This document shows, piece by piece, positions 16,919 through 26,043 of a stretch of 64,000 nt of DNA. Under the pieces are notes generated by a model. It was not told the origin of the DNA and did no database searches. It was given only the letters and a program-made list of their open reading frames with translations. Both the position numbers and the translations under genes were made by a program. Origin of the DNA: Chryseobacterium oranimense (GTDB taxonomy: Bacteria > Bacteroidota > Bacteroidia > Flavobacteriales > Weeksellaceae); assembly GCF_900129755.1 (NCBI RefSeq), contig NZ_FQWT01000003.1, positions 372,001 through 436,000 of the forward strand. The letters are read 5' to 3'. Positions within the stretch are counted from its first letter, which is position 1, and each line of letters opens with the position of its first letter.

Positions 16919-17053
16919 TAGCGTAATTTTAGATTAAAGATAAGTGTGATTTGGAAAAGTATAACAAAAGATTATGAAAATTTTAACAGTGGTCCCGGGT
17001 TTTAGGAATAGTTCTTGTTTATTTACTGGTACACAACAATAAAATATTATATT

Positions 17054-17353
17054 ATGAACAATTCAGAATACAACAAAGCGGAAAATGCAGTAAACAACAC
17101 GGAAAACTCTTTAAAAAATGCAGCGGACAATGCGAAATGGAAAATTGAAGATCTTGCAGACAGAGCTAAAGATTATATCAATGAAAAAAGAAACAATGAT
17201 GAAGAAGCCCAGCAGGAAGACTGGTTTGAAAAAGTAAAGAACAATGCAGCTGATGCCTGGGATGATATCAAAGATAAAGCAAACGAAGCCTGGGAAAAAA
17301 CCAAAGATGCTGCAGAGGATGTAAAAGCAGAATGGAATAAGAAAACCAATTAA
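17054..17353 (+). CDS. Small charged helical protein, LEA/CsbD-like in character
   Basis: The ATG at 17054 gives 99 residues; an earlier in-frame TTG at 17015 is unlikely because it would add a short hydrophobic tail in front. The sequence is made of Ala, Asp, Glu, Lys and Asn with amphipathic repeats such as ADAWDDIKDKANEAWEKTKD. This is typical of unstructured stress proteins that fold into helices on drying or on membranes. No exact family is claimed. It has its own terminator before fabI. Confidence 0.7.
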   Translation: MNNSEYNKAENAVNNTENSLKNAADNAKWKIEDLADRAKDYINEKRNNDEEAQQEDWFEKVKNNAADAWDDIKDKANEAWEKTKDAAEDVKAEWNKKTN

Positions 17354-17380
17354 AATTTCAGTTATATAAATATTTTCAAG

Positions 17381-17416
17381 AAAATGGAGTCTTAAATGAA
17401 TAAGGCTCCATTTTTA
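17381..17416 (+). terminator. Terminator between the LEA-like gene and fabI
   Basis: AAAATGGAG (17381-17389) pairs exactly with CTCCATTTT (17406-17414), followed by TATTAT. Confidence 0.7.
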
Positions 17417-17441
17417 TTATGTCGCAAACACAAATTATTGC

Positions 17442-17449
17442 TACATTTG
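17442..17449 (+). promoter_or_regulatory. Putative -7 box for fabI
   Basis: TACATTTG matches TAnnTTTG and lies 25 bases before the ATG at 17475. No proper -33 TTG is seen at the right distance. Confidence 0.45.
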
Positions 17450-17474
17450 TATTTAAAATAAACATTAAAAAATT

Positions 17475-18287
17475 ATGTCATACGGTTTACTTAAAGGCAA
17501 AAAGGGAATTATTTTTGGAGCCCTTAATGAGCAATCTATCGCATGGAAAGTTGCAGAAAGATGTCATGAAGAAGGTGCTGAATTTATCTTATCAAACGCC
17601 CCTATTGCTTTGAGAATGGGAGAACTTAATGGTTTAGCAGAAAAAACAGGATCTGAGGTGATAGCTGCAGATGCTACTTCTATAGAAGATCTTGAAAAAC
17701 TTTTTGATGCCGCGGTTGCAAAATTTGGAAAAATCGACTTTATCCTTCACTCTATCGGAATGTCTATCAACGTTAGAAAAGGAAAACATTATACAGAAAT
17801 GAATTACGACTGGTTGGAAAAAGGTTGGGATATCTCCGCTGTTTCTTTCCATAAAGTAATGCGTGTGGCTTGGGAGAAAGACTGTATGAACGAATGGGGA
17901 AGTATTTTGGCCCTTACTTATATTGCAGCTCAGAGAACATTCCCGGATTATAACGATATGTCCGATAACAAAGCTTACCTTGAAAGCATTGCAAGAACTT
18001 TCGGAAACTATTGGGGTGAAAGAAAAGTACGTGTAAACACTGTTTCACAATCTCCAACTATGACCACTGCAGGGAGCGGTGTGAAAGGCTTCGGAGGATT
18101 CCTGGGTTATGCAGAAGATATGTCTCCTCTAGGAAATGCTACAGCTTTAGAGTGTGCAGACTATTGTGTTACTCTATTCTCTGATCTTACCAAGAAAGTA
18201 ACGATGCAGAACCTTTTCCATGATGGCGGTTTCAGCAGTTCAGGAGTTACCCAGAAAGTGATCAGTAAATATGATCTTGAAAATTAA
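17475..18287 (+). CDS. fabI: Enoyl-[acyl-carrier-protein] reductase (NADH)
   Basis: It catalyses the last reduction in each round of type II fatty acid synthesis. The FabI-type nucleotide site GALNEQSIAW is at residues 15-24. The catalytic pair Y159 and K166 is in DYNDMSDNK, with the FabI spacing Tyr-x6-Lys. LHSIGMS (91-97) and SQSPTMTTAGSGV near residue 192 are also typical; in this family these parts line the triclosan pocket. The 270 residues are of standard length. A longer in-frame start does not exist here. It is a single-gene transcript between two terminators. Confidence 0.95.
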   Translation: MSYGLLKGKKGIIFGALNEQSIAWKVAERCHEEGAEFILSNAPIALRMGELNGLAEKTGSEVIAADATSIEDLEKLFDAAVAKFGKIDFILHSIGMSINVRKGKHYTEMNYDWLEKGWDISAVSFHKVMRVAWEKDCMNEWGSILALTYIAAQRTFPDYNDMSDNKAYLESIARTFGNYWGERKVRVNTVSQSPTMTTAGSGVKGFGGFLGYAEDMSPLGNATALECADYCVTLFSDLTKKVTMQNLFHDGGFSSSGVTQKVISKYDLEN

Positions 18288-18314
18288 TGATCGTTTCAAA
18301 TAAAAATATCAGTT

Positions 18315-18348
18315 AAAATTGCGGCGTACCAAGGTACGCCGCAATTTT
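18315..18348 (+). terminator. 16-bp perfect hairpin terminator after fabI
   Basis: AAAATTGCGGCGTACC (18315-18330) pairs exactly with GGTACGCCGCAATTTT (18333-18348) around a two-base AA spacer. The plus strand continues with ATTTTT. Confidence 0.8.
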
Positions 18349-18400
18349 ATTTTTAAAAAGTATATTATTGCAGAGGTTAATAAGCATTGCTTATAATGAA

Positions 18401-18427
18401 ACCGGCGGCCTCTTCGAGGCCGCCGGT
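18401..18427 (-). terminator. GC-rich hairpin at the end of the glucan locus
   Basis: ACCGGCGGCCTC pairs exactly with GAGGCCGCCGGT around a TTC loop. It lies 24 bases past the stop of the last glucan-locus gene and probably ends that transcript, though no long T-run follows on the minus strand. Confidence 0.6.
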
Positions 18428-18451
18428 TCTATAAAAATAATCAATATGAAG

Positions 18452-19891
18452 TTACAGGATAACAGTCTGGATAGAATGTGCCGGAGCAGATAATTTGGCA
18501 GACATTCCTTCAATCCAGAGATTGGTTTCAATATCATTTTCGGAGTCGTTCATAATTACGGTAACCAGCTGGCCGTTTTCATTCATGAAAGTTGTGGATG
18601 TAAGCGCAGCCCTGTTCGAAGAGTTTCCTATTCTCTGCGCATTGGGCTTGATGAATTTTGAAACATGTCCTACATAATAATATTCGTAGGTGTAATGTAC
18701 TTCTCCTGTTTTGGTATCAGCAATGATAGGGGCAAAACAGAAATTGCCAACATGGTTCGGACCTCCGGTTTCATCAAGCAGTACATTCCAGTCGGTCCAT
18801 AAAGCGGTTCCTTTATTGAAATCATTCAGCATATTCCTTCCGTATAATTCTCCTAAGCTCACATCATAAATTCCGGACATTTTGAATTGTTCTTTGCAGC
18901 CTTCGGTAAAAGCCAGGAATTTATCCGGGAAAGCTCTCTGGGTTTCTGATAAATTATCGAAAAGCTGGGTTTTATTATTCCAGGTTTCGTACCAGTGGTA
19001 GCCGATTCCGCTGGCATATTTTGAGGTTTCAGGATCACTTAAAGTGGTGGTTGCTCTTTGGTAAATCAGATCTCTGTTATGGTCCCAGATCATTACTTTC
19101 TTGTCTTTGTAACCGTTTTTCCAAAGAGTTGGGCCTAAATTGTTTTTAAGGAATTCACCTTCTTCCTCCGCAGTATAAATACAGGATTCCCAGGTTTGGG
19201 TGGCCATTGGCTCGTTCTGTACAGTCAGACCCCAGATATTAATTCCTCTTTTTTCGTATTCTTTGATGAACTTAATATAATAATCTGCCCAGGTCTGGTA
19301 ATATTGGTTTTCAAGTCTTCCTCCTTTGTAAAGGCTTTTATTGGATTTCATCCATGCCGGCGGACTCCAAGGGGAAAAGTAAAAAGTAAAATCTTTCCCG
19401 ATTGCTTTCTGGGCTTCTTTGATCATCGGAATTTTATACTTTTCGTCGTGGGTAATATTGAAAGTCTTCAAAGAAGTATCATTATCCTGAACATAGGTAT
19501 AGGAATCGCTGGAAAAGTCACAGGAGTTCATGTTGGTACGAACTACTGTATAGCCTAATCCGTTTTTTCCAAAGTATGCTTCTATAATTTCTTTCTGCTT
19601 GTTCTTTGGCAGTTTATAAAAGGTTTCTGCAGAGGCATCTGTTATGGCACCTCCTATTCCTATCAGCTTCTGGTATTTAAAATCCGGATCTACGAAAATA
19701 CACGCATCCGTTTCCTTCGGCTGACCGAATTTCTCAAACTTAACAATTCCTTTGTCGGCCATTTTTTCATTAGTCTTGGAACTTGTTAAGATGACTTTCG
19801 CTGTTTTTCCTGCATTCTTTTTCCAATAGTTTTGTGCGTTAGCATTTAGAAATACGCCTATTGTCAAACAGCTCACAATTAGTTTTTTCAT
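18452..19891 (-). CDS. GH30 family glucanase, secreted (second of two)
   Basis: The ATG at 19889-19891 is chosen because it begins the signal peptide MKKLIVSCLTIGVFLNANAQ; an ORF start 27 bases further upstream would only add a charged, non-signal tail. The chain has the GH30 fold. The proton donor is E227 in TVQNEP and the nucleophile is E330 in AFTEGC. FSPWSPPAWMK (172-182) is a family signature. GH30 enzymes hydrolyse beta-glucosyl bonds; in glucan loci they often cut beta-1,6 links, which fits here but is not proven. It is the last gene of the SusCD locus. Confidence 0.88.
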   Translation of the reverse strand: MKKLIVSCLTIGVFLNANAQNYWKKNAGKTAKVILTSSKTNEKMADKGIVKFEKFGQPKETDACIFVDPDFKYQKLIGIGGAITDASAETFYKLPKNKQKEIIEAYFGKNGLGYTVVRTNMNSCDFSSDSYTYVQDNDTSLKTFNITHDEKYKIPMIKEAQKAIGKDFTFYFSPWSPPAWMKSNKSLYKGGRLENQYYQTWADYYIKFIKEYEKRGINIWGLTVQNEPMATQTWESCIYTAEEEGEFLKNNLGPTLWKNGYKDKKVMIWDHNRDLIYQRATTTLSDPETSKYASGIGYHWYETWNNKTQLFDNLSETQRAFPDKFLAFTEGCKEQFKMSGIYDVSLGELYGRNMLNDFNKGTALWTDWNVLLDETGGPNHVGNFCFAPIIADTKTGEVHYTYEYYYVGHVSKFIKPNAQRIGNSSNRAALTSTTFMNENGQLVTVIMNDSENDIETNLWIEGMSAKLSAPAHSIQTVIL

Positions 19892-19933
19892 AATTTTTTT
19901 TCTTTCTTTTTTGGGCAAAAAGCCCTCTCTTCA

Positions 19934-20743
19934 TTATTTATTTTGATAAACCCTTACATAGTCTATATAATATTTTTGCGGAAATATACTATCGTCTATT
20001 CCTTCTTTTCCGCCCCAGAAACCACCTACCGCCAGATTTAAAATAATAAAATAAGGCTGATCGAAAGGCCATGATCCATAAGTTTTCTCCTTATTTTCAT
20101 AAGTAAAGAACTTCTGCCCGTCAATGGAAACCTCTATTTTCTCCGGTGTCCAGTCTGCTTTATATACATGGAATTTTTCGCTTACGTCTTTTACAATCAT
20201 GGTATCTGTTTTCTGCGTTCCCTGAATATGATTGTATTTCTTAGTATGAACTGAGGCATGAACATAGCCCTGATTAAACCCTACATGCTCCATGATATCC
20301 AGCTCCCCATCATCCGGCCACTGTTTCATTTTTTCGCTCATCATCCATATAGCGGGCCAGGTTCCCCGGCCTTTGGGAAGTTTTGCCCTTACCTCTACAG
20401 TACCATATTGGAAGGAAAATTTCCCTTTGGTCAAAAGTCTTGCAGAGGTATATTTGTTCTTTTCCCAGTTTTCTTTTCTGGCTTCAATCACCAGGTTTCC
20501 GTTTTCCAACCGGGCATTTTCAAGCCTGTTTTTTGTATAAAACTGCGCTTCCTCATTGCCATAACCGTCTCCTCCCACGTCATAATTCCATTTCGATGAA
20601 TCTGGAAGCCCTGTTCCGTTAAATTCGTCGCTCCAGATCAGTTTTTTGCCCCGCTCAGGTTTATTTGAGGCACAGCCTGCGACAGAAAAAAGTAATATCC
20701 CTGCTGTACAGAACTGAATGATATTTCGGGATTTTATTTTCAT
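19934..20743 (-). CDS. GH16 endo-beta-glucanase lipoprotein (laminarinase-like)
   Basis: The lipobox VAGC places the lipid-bearing cysteine at C24, so the enzyme is membrane-anchored and probably faces the surface. The GH16 catalytic motif is complete: DGELDIMEHVG with nucleophile E147, D149 and acid/base E152. The extra Met in ExDxxE is the bulged form found in laminarinases and beta-1,3(4)-glucanases. TWPAIWMMS (128-136) is also typical. It would cut the beta-1,3-glucan backbone into oligosaccharides for SusCD uptake. It starts 74 bases after the GH3 gene; that gap carries a palindromic repeat. Confidence 0.92.
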   Translation of the reverse strand: MKIKSRNIIQFCTAGILLFSVAGCASNKPERGKKLIWSDEFNGTGLPDSSKWNYDVGGDGYGNEEAQFYTKNRLENARLENGNLVIEARKENWEKNKYTSARLLTKGKFSFQYGTVEVRAKLPKGRGTWPAIWMMSEKMKQWPDDGELDIMEHVGFNQGYVHASVHTKKYNHIQGTQKTDTMIVKDVSEKFHVYKADWTPEKIEVSIDGQKFFTYENKEKTYGSWPFDQPYFIILNLAVGGFWGGKEGIDDSIFPQKYYIDYVRVYQNK

Positions 20744-20754
20744 GAATAATGATT

Positions 20755-20817
20755 AGGTTTTGGCTAAAGCCGTTGTTATATTTTTCATTAAGTGGGCTGA
20801 AGCCCGCTCCTATTGAA
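20755..20817. repeat. Palindromic intergenic repeat inside the glucan locus
   Basis: GGCTAAAGCC (20762-20771) is followed about 20 bases later by GGGCTGAAGCCC (20794-20805) and CTCCTATTGAAT. Each is a small inverted repeat. Elements of this form are scattered between genes in Chryseobacterium-type genomes. It fills the only sizeable gap in the locus and may modulate mRNA stability between GH3 and GH16. Confidence 0.6.
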
Positions 20818-23040
20818 TTATTTACTCCAATTGATTCTTTTGGTCTGAACATCCCTGGAGTTGGTTCCGACCATAATATCGAATTCTCCGCTTTCCCAAT
20901 CATAATTCAGGTCATTATCAAAGAATTTCAGATCCTCCGGAGTGAGTTTGAAATCCACTTTCTTACTCTCTCCTTTTTTGATGAATATTTTCTGGAAACC
21001 TTTCAGTTCTTTTACAGGTCGTACTACTTTTCCAAAAAGATCCCTGATGTAAAGCTGTACGACTTCTTCACCGTCAAATTTCCCTGTATTGGAAACCGTT
21101 ACGCTGATGTTTAAAGTCTGGTTTCCTTTAAGATCAGTGGAACTTAAGCTCATATCGGAATATTTAAAATCCGTATAACTCAATCCATATCCAAAAGGAA
21201 ATTTAGGATCATTGTCTAAATTGATATAAGCGGAAACATAATTTCTGTCCGTATTATTTTTTGCAGGTCTTCCTGTATTGTAATGATTATAATAAACAGG
21301 AATCTGGCCTTCCGTTCTTGGGAAGCTCATCGGAAGTTTCCCGCCCGGGTTTACCGTTCCGAAAAGAACATCGGCAATGGAGTTTCCGGCTTCGGTTCCG
21401 AGCCACCAAGTATAAGCTATTGCCGGGATATTGTCTGCTGCCCAGTTAAAGATCAAAGGTCTTCCGGCATTGATCATTAAAACGATTGGTTTTCCTGTTT
21501 TAGCTATTTCTTTCAACAGTTCCTCCTGAACTCCCGAGAAACCGATACTGCTCCTGCTTTTCGCTTCACCGCTCATAGCGTGGCCTTCCCCTAAAGTCAT
21601 GATCACTACATCTGCCTTTTTAGCTGTTTCTATCGCTTCTGCAAACATGGATTTGTCCTGGTCGTCTACGTTACAGCCTTTTGCATATAATAAGGTTGAA
21701 TTTTTATCAAGCTGATTTTTTATTCCGTCAAACTGGGAAACTATTCTTTGGCTGTCATCTTTAAATGCAACAGACCAGAAACCGTGATTGGCAACAGTTT
21801 CTTTTCCGAAAGGCCCGATAAGCGCAACTGTCTTAATGTTTTTTGAAAGAGGAAGGATATTTCCTTTATTTTTTAAAAGAACAATACTTTTTGAACCGAA
21901 TTCTCTTCCGAATTTTCTGTTTTCCTGATTATCGGTCTGCTCTTTCTGCCTTTTTTCGTTGCTGAACCTGTAAGGATCATCAAAAAGGCCCATTTCAAAT
22001 TTTTTGGCTAAGATTCTTCCTGCTGCTTCATCCACAAGTTTTGGATCTACTTTACCTTCTTTCACCAGTTTTGGAAGTTCTGCCATGTAAACACGGCTTT
22101 CCATATCCATATCGCTACCACCTAAAATGGCTTTGTCAGCAGCTTCACCGGCATCTTTGGCATAGCCGTGAGGAATCATTTCCCCGATACTCCCCCAGTC
22201 TGAAACCACAAAGCCTTTATAGTTCCATTTTCCTTTTAACAGCTCTCTTTGAATATATTGGTTGGCTGTCGCAGGAATTCCGTTGATATCATTAAATGAA
22301 TTCATGAATGTGGCTACTCCTGCTTCTGCCGCTGCTTTGAAAGGAGGCAGATAGGTTTCGTTCAATTGCCTCAAACTCATATCCACAGAATTGTAATCTC
22401 TTCCACCAACGGCTGCTCCATACGCTGCAAAATGCTTGGCACAGGCCATTACAGCATCAAGACTTCCTAAACCCTTCCCCTGAAAACCTTTAATCCTTGC
22501 CAATCCAATGCGGGTTCCCAGGTAGGTATCTTCGCCGGAACCTTCCATTACTCTTCCCCATCTTGGGTCTCTTGCGATGTCTACCATTGGCGCGAAGGTC
22601 CAGTGGATACCGTAAGCGGAAGCTTCTGTGGCTGCTATTCTTTCTGATTTTTCTATCATCGCCAGATCCCAGCTTGCTGCCTGTCCCAAATTGACGGGAA
22701 AGGTTGTTCTGTATCCATGGATTACGTCCTGTCCAAACAATAAAGGAATTTTCAGTCTCGATTGCTGGGTCAGTTTCTGAAATGCCCTGGTTTCTTCGGC
22801 ACCGGCTACATTAAGCATAGAACCTACTTTTCCTTTTTTTATTTCTTCCAAAACTGCTGCAGAATTGGACTGCTGGGGTCCGGTAGCATATTCGAAGCCG
22901 CTGTACTGGACCATCTGCCCTACTTTCTCTTCCAATGTCATTTTAGACAGCAGTTCTACCACTTTCTGATCAATTGTTTTCTGTCCGCAGACATTCATTC
23001 CCAATGCCACAACTGCAAGTAAGAAATAAGCTTTTTTCAT
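20818..23040 (-). CDS. GH3 beta-glucosidase, periplasmic (BglX-like)
   Basis: Residues 1-19 are a signal peptide. The N-terminal TIM barrel contains KHFAAYG (202-208) and the nucleophile D281 in VVSDWGS. The alpha/beta sandwich domain and a fibronectin-III-like end (VSNTGKFDGEEVVQLYIRD) complete the full 740-residue BglX layout. It releases glucose from the non-reducing end of beta-gluco-oligosaccharides in the periplasm. It is the fourth gene of the locus, 9 bases after the first GH30 gene. A second reading of the lipid signal was considered, but no lipobox cysteine is well placed. Confidence 0.92.
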   Translation of the reverse strand: MKKAYFLLAVVALGMNVCGQKTIDQKVVELLSKMTLEEKVGQMVQYSGFEYATGPQQSNSAAVLEEIKKGKVGSMLNVAGAEETRAFQKLTQQSRLKIPLLFGQDVIHGYRTTFPVNLGQAASWDLAMIEKSERIAATEASAYGIHWTFAPMVDIARDPRWGRVMEGSGEDTYLGTRIGLARIKGFQGKGLGSLDAVMACAKHFAAYGAAVGGRDYNSVDMSLRQLNETYLPPFKAAAEAGVATFMNSFNDINGIPATANQYIQRELLKGKWNYKGFVVSDWGSIGEMIPHGYAKDAGEAADKAILGGSDMDMESRVYMAELPKLVKEGKVDPKLVDEAAGRILAKKFEMGLFDDPYRFSNEKRQKEQTDNQENRKFGREFGSKSIVLLKNKGNILPLSKNIKTVALIGPFGKETVANHGFWSVAFKDDSQRIVSQFDGIKNQLDKNSTLLYAKGCNVDDQDKSMFAEAIETAKKADVVIMTLGEGHAMSGEAKSRSSIGFSGVQEELLKEIAKTGKPIVLMINAGRPLIFNWAADNIPAIAYTWWLGTEAGNSIADVLFGTVNPGGKLPMSFPRTEGQIPVYYNHYNTGRPAKNNTDRNYVSAYINLDNDPKFPFGYGLSYTDFKYSDMSLSSTDLKGNQTLNISVTVSNTGKFDGEEVVQLYIRDLFGKVVRPVKELKGFQKIFIKKGESKKVDFKLTPEDLKFFDNDLNYDWESGEFDIMVGTNSRDVQTKRINWSK

Positions 23041-23049
23041 GATATTAAA

Positions 23050-24477
23050 TTAAAAAACATAAGTCGCTGCCGATTTTCCTGAAAGGGTTACGGGAGCGGT
23101 CTTTCCGTTATATTTGATGTTAAAGTTTTCATCGGCACTGTTTGCATTCTGAACAATAAGCACTGTTTTTCCGGCAGGAGTTTTAAATGCTGCCGTAGAA
23201 ATGGTTTCTGTTTGTGTAGAAGCAATACGCCGAGACCCTGCAGGGACAAATTTGGAAGCATGTGCAATGATGTAGTAGGAAACATTTCTGGTGAAATTTT
23301 CAGGGCCGGAAACGGTTATTGCTCCTTTACATTCTGTACAGCCTCCCTCAGTGTGAGGTTTGTACTGGGGATCATTGGCTACATTCCATTCCAAAGCGAT
23401 ACTGCTCCAGTTTCTCATTGAACCGATAATAACATTTTTAACATGCCAGTTAAGGTCTTCGTTAAAAGTTCCCTTTGAACCGGTCCATTGTTCGGTAAAA
23501 TACAAATTTTTATCAGGAAAAGCATTATGCACCGTACTTAAGGCAGAAATATCTCCTTCGTACAAATGGAAAGCTGACCCGTCAATATACTGATAGGCTT
23601 CCGGATCTTTCAGAATATCAAGGACATATTCCGGTTTGTTACAGTTATGGTCATAAACCACAATTTTTGTTTTGATATTGTTGGCTTTAAAAACGGGACC
23701 TAAATAACCTTTAATAAAATCTCTTTGTTGCTCTGAAGGCATGTACAAGCTCGGATTGTTTCCGGGATGAAGAGGTTCATTCTGAGGGGTAATGGCATCA
23801 ATAGTAATCCCTTCTTTCTTCATTCCCTGGATGTATTTTACAAAATATTCTGCGTACACTTTATAAAATTCAGGCTTCAGGCTTCCTCCTTTGGATTTTC
23901 CGTTATCTTTCATCCAAACCGGAGATGACCACGGAGCTGCAATAATTTTAATTTCAGGGTTAATCGTAAGGATTTCTTTCAGCATGGCGATCAGATCTTT
24001 ATCTTTTGCCAGGCTGAATCTGGATAGCGTAGGATCTGTCTGGCCTTCCGGAAGATCATCATAGGAAAAAACTTCCCCGTCGAGATCGGAAGCACCGATA
24101 CTAAGCCTCAGATAACTTACAGAAATTGAATTCTTATCTTTTCCGAAAAGCTCATTCAGAAGTGCTTTCCTTTTTAAAGGTGAAAGCCGGTTGATTACTT
24201 CAACACTACCTCCTGTCAGTGTATATCCAAAACCGTCAACATATTGAAACTTCTGAGTATCATCAATTTCAATATTCTGCCAGCTATTGGAATTTTTAAC
24301 AAATTTAACAGGAGCCTGCTGCTGTAATTTTACACTTTCATTACCTTTCGTCAGCCAGGACTGAACATCATTTCCTTTATCTCCATTTACCGTAGCACAT
24401 GATACAGGAAAAAGTACCACGCCGCAAAGCAGCGCAGTACCTTTAAAAAAGAAACTATATAAGTTGTGAAACTTCAT
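23050..24477 (-). CDS. GH30 family glucanase lipoprotein (first of two)
   Basis: The lipobox FPVSC puts the acylated cysteine at C27, so this copy is anchored while the other GH30 is not. The acid/base is E234 in TPQNEPLHPGN and the nucleophile is E329 in YFTEQWTG. PWSSPVWMKDN (182-192) is the GH30 signature. It differs strongly from the GH30 at the far end of the locus, so they are not recent duplicates. It is 3 bases from the susD stop. Likely action is on beta-1,6 or beta-1,3 glucosyl links of the same glucan as a surface endo-enzyme. Confidence 0.88.
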   Translation of the reverse strand: MKFHNLYSFFFKGTALLCGVVLFPVSCATVNGDKGNDVQSWLTKGNESVKLQQQAPVKFVKNSNSWQNIEIDDTQKFQYVDGFGYTLTGGSVEVINRLSPLKRKALLNELFGKDKNSISVSYLRLSIGASDLDGEVFSYDDLPEGQTDPTLSRFSLAKDKDLIAMLKEILTINPEIKIIAAPWSSPVWMKDNGKSKGGSLKPEFYKVYAEYFVKYIQGMKKEGITIDAITPQNEPLHPGNNPSLYMPSEQQRDFIKGYLGPVFKANNIKTKIVVYDHNCNKPEYVLDILKDPEAYQYIDGSAFHLYEGDISALSTVHNAFPDKNLYFTEQWTGSKGTFNEDLNWHVKNVIIGSMRNWSSIALEWNVANDPQYKPHTEGGCTECKGAITVSGPENFTRNVSYYIIAHASKFVPAGSRRIASTQTETISTAAFKTPAGKTVLIVQNANSADENFNIKYNGKTAPVTLSGKSAATYVF

Positions 24478-24480
24478 GTT

Positions 24481-26040
24481 TTAGTAGCCTGGGTTTTGTT
24501 TTAAAGCGGTATTGGGCAATTCATTAAACGGAATAGGTAAAATTTCGTTTTTATTGCTTACAAACCCTTTGAATGCCAGCTTTGAAGGAGCATCACCCCA
24601 TCTTACAAGATCAAACCATCTGTGCCCTTCTCCTGCAAGTTCTCTTCTCCTTTCATCTTTAATAGCCTGTAAAGAAACAGGAACTGACGGGAGACCTACT
24701 CTTGCTCTTACTGCATCTAAAAGAGCCTGGGCTCTTCCTCCGGTGCCCCCTAAGGCTTCCGCTTCCATCAGGTAAGTATCCGCAAGTCTTATGGCTATAT
24801 AATTTTGTCTGAAATTCAGTTCTGCCGGCCCAGGAAGTGAACTTTTTAAATCGTTTGTAGGTAAATATTTATTCAGGAAATATCCGGTATCTGCATAAGC
24901 CGGACTGTAAGAAATTTTACCATCCGTCACTAGTTGTTTTGCATTGAAAACAGTAACGCTTAATCTTGGATCTCCCTGCATGAAATTAACGAAGTTATCC
25001 GTTACTGTATTGAAAGCCCATCCTGAATAGATATCCGGAGCGTTATTATTCGGAACATTTTTTAAAGAATAGGAACGAGGTCCTACCATTACATTAATAG
25101 AGTTTCCTTCATCTTTTCCCTGTCCCCAAAATCCCCAATCGGAATTTCCTTTGTTGGTATGCATTACTTCCAGGATAGATTCTGTTGAGAACTTGTATGG
25201 ATCTGCTGTTTCAGGCCCTACCTTAAACAGATCTGCGTAGTTTGCCACGAGCTTATATCCGTATTGACTGGTTCCTCCGGGAGTTCCGTTGACTTCAGCA
25301 AACTGCTCCGCAGCCTGAGGCATTTTTTTATCATACAGATAAATCTTTCCTAATATTGCACGGGCTGTTCCCTGTGTAATCCGGCCTCTGTCATTACCAC
25401 TGGCCGTCATCATTAGATCCGGAATTGCAGCAACGATATCCCCCTCTATCTGAAGATAAACTTCAGTTGGTTTTGCCTGCGGTATATTCCAGTAATCATC
25501 TCCAAACTGAATCGTTTTGAGAACTAACGGAATATTACCAAACATCCTTAACAGTTCGAAATAGTATAAGGAACGAAGCACTTTGGCCTCAGCAATATAT
25601 CTTCTCTTAATATCTTCTCCCATAGTAGCTCCCGGAACTTTTTCGATCAACAGGTTAGCTCTTGCTATTCCCTGATAATAATCTTTCCAGTAACTCGCAG
25701 GCATTGTATTAGGATTGATTGTATAATTATTCATTCCCTGGATTCCGGCTCCGTCATTGGAATTTCCACCACCGGAATAAAAATCATCAGATCCTGCATT
25801 AAAGAATGTAACCGTATTCTCGAATCCACCTGAATATTTTCTTAAAACATCATATACGGAAACCAAAGCACTAAAAGACTGCTGTTCATTCTGAAAATAC
25901 AGATCGGTATTAAAAGATCCTGAATTCTTTACATCATCAAGATATGAATCACTACAGGCAATATTGCTAAAACTAAGACCTGTAAGGAAAGTAACAGCAA
26001 GCCCTTTATATAAAATATTCTTATTTTTCATTTTATTCAT
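24481..26040 (-). CDS. SusD/RagB-type glycan-binding lipoprotein
   Basis: The signal ends in IAC with C29 as lipidated residue; a start at residue 4 is also possible. The helical SusD family fold shows in RRYIAEAKVLRSLYYFELLRMFGNIPLVL (around residues 145-173 in part) and in the C-terminal ERRRELAGEGHRWFDLVRWG. It caps the SusC barrel and binds the glycan on the cell surface. It begins 3 bases after susC and is followed 3 bases later by the GH30 lipoprotein, so the complex and enzyme are made together. Confidence 0.93.
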   Translation of the reverse strand: MNKMKNKNILYKGLAVTFLTGLSFSNIACSDSYLDDVKNSGSFNTDLYFQNEQQSFSALVSVYDVLRKYSGGFENTVTFFNAGSDDFYSGGGNSNDGAGIQGMNNYTINPNTMPASYWKDYYQGIARANLLIEKVPGATMGEDIKRRYIAEAKVLRSLYYFELLRMFGNIPLVLKTIQFGDDYWNIPQAKPTEVYLQIEGDIVAAIPDLMMTASGNDRGRITQGTARAILGKIYLYDKKMPQAAEQFAEVNGTPGGTSQYGYKLVANYADLFKVGPETADPYKFSTESILEVMHTNKGNSDWGFWGQGKDEGNSINVMVGPRSYSLKNVPNNNAPDIYSGWAFNTVTDNFVNFMQGDPRLSVTVFNAKQLVTDGKISYSPAYADTGYFLNKYLPTNDLKSSLPGPAELNFRQNYIAIRLADTYLMEAEALGGTGGRAQALLDAVRARVGLPSVPVSLQAIKDERRRELAGEGHRWFDLVRWGDAPSKLAFKGFVSNKNEILPIPFNELPNTALKQNPGY

Positions 26041-26043
26041 TTA

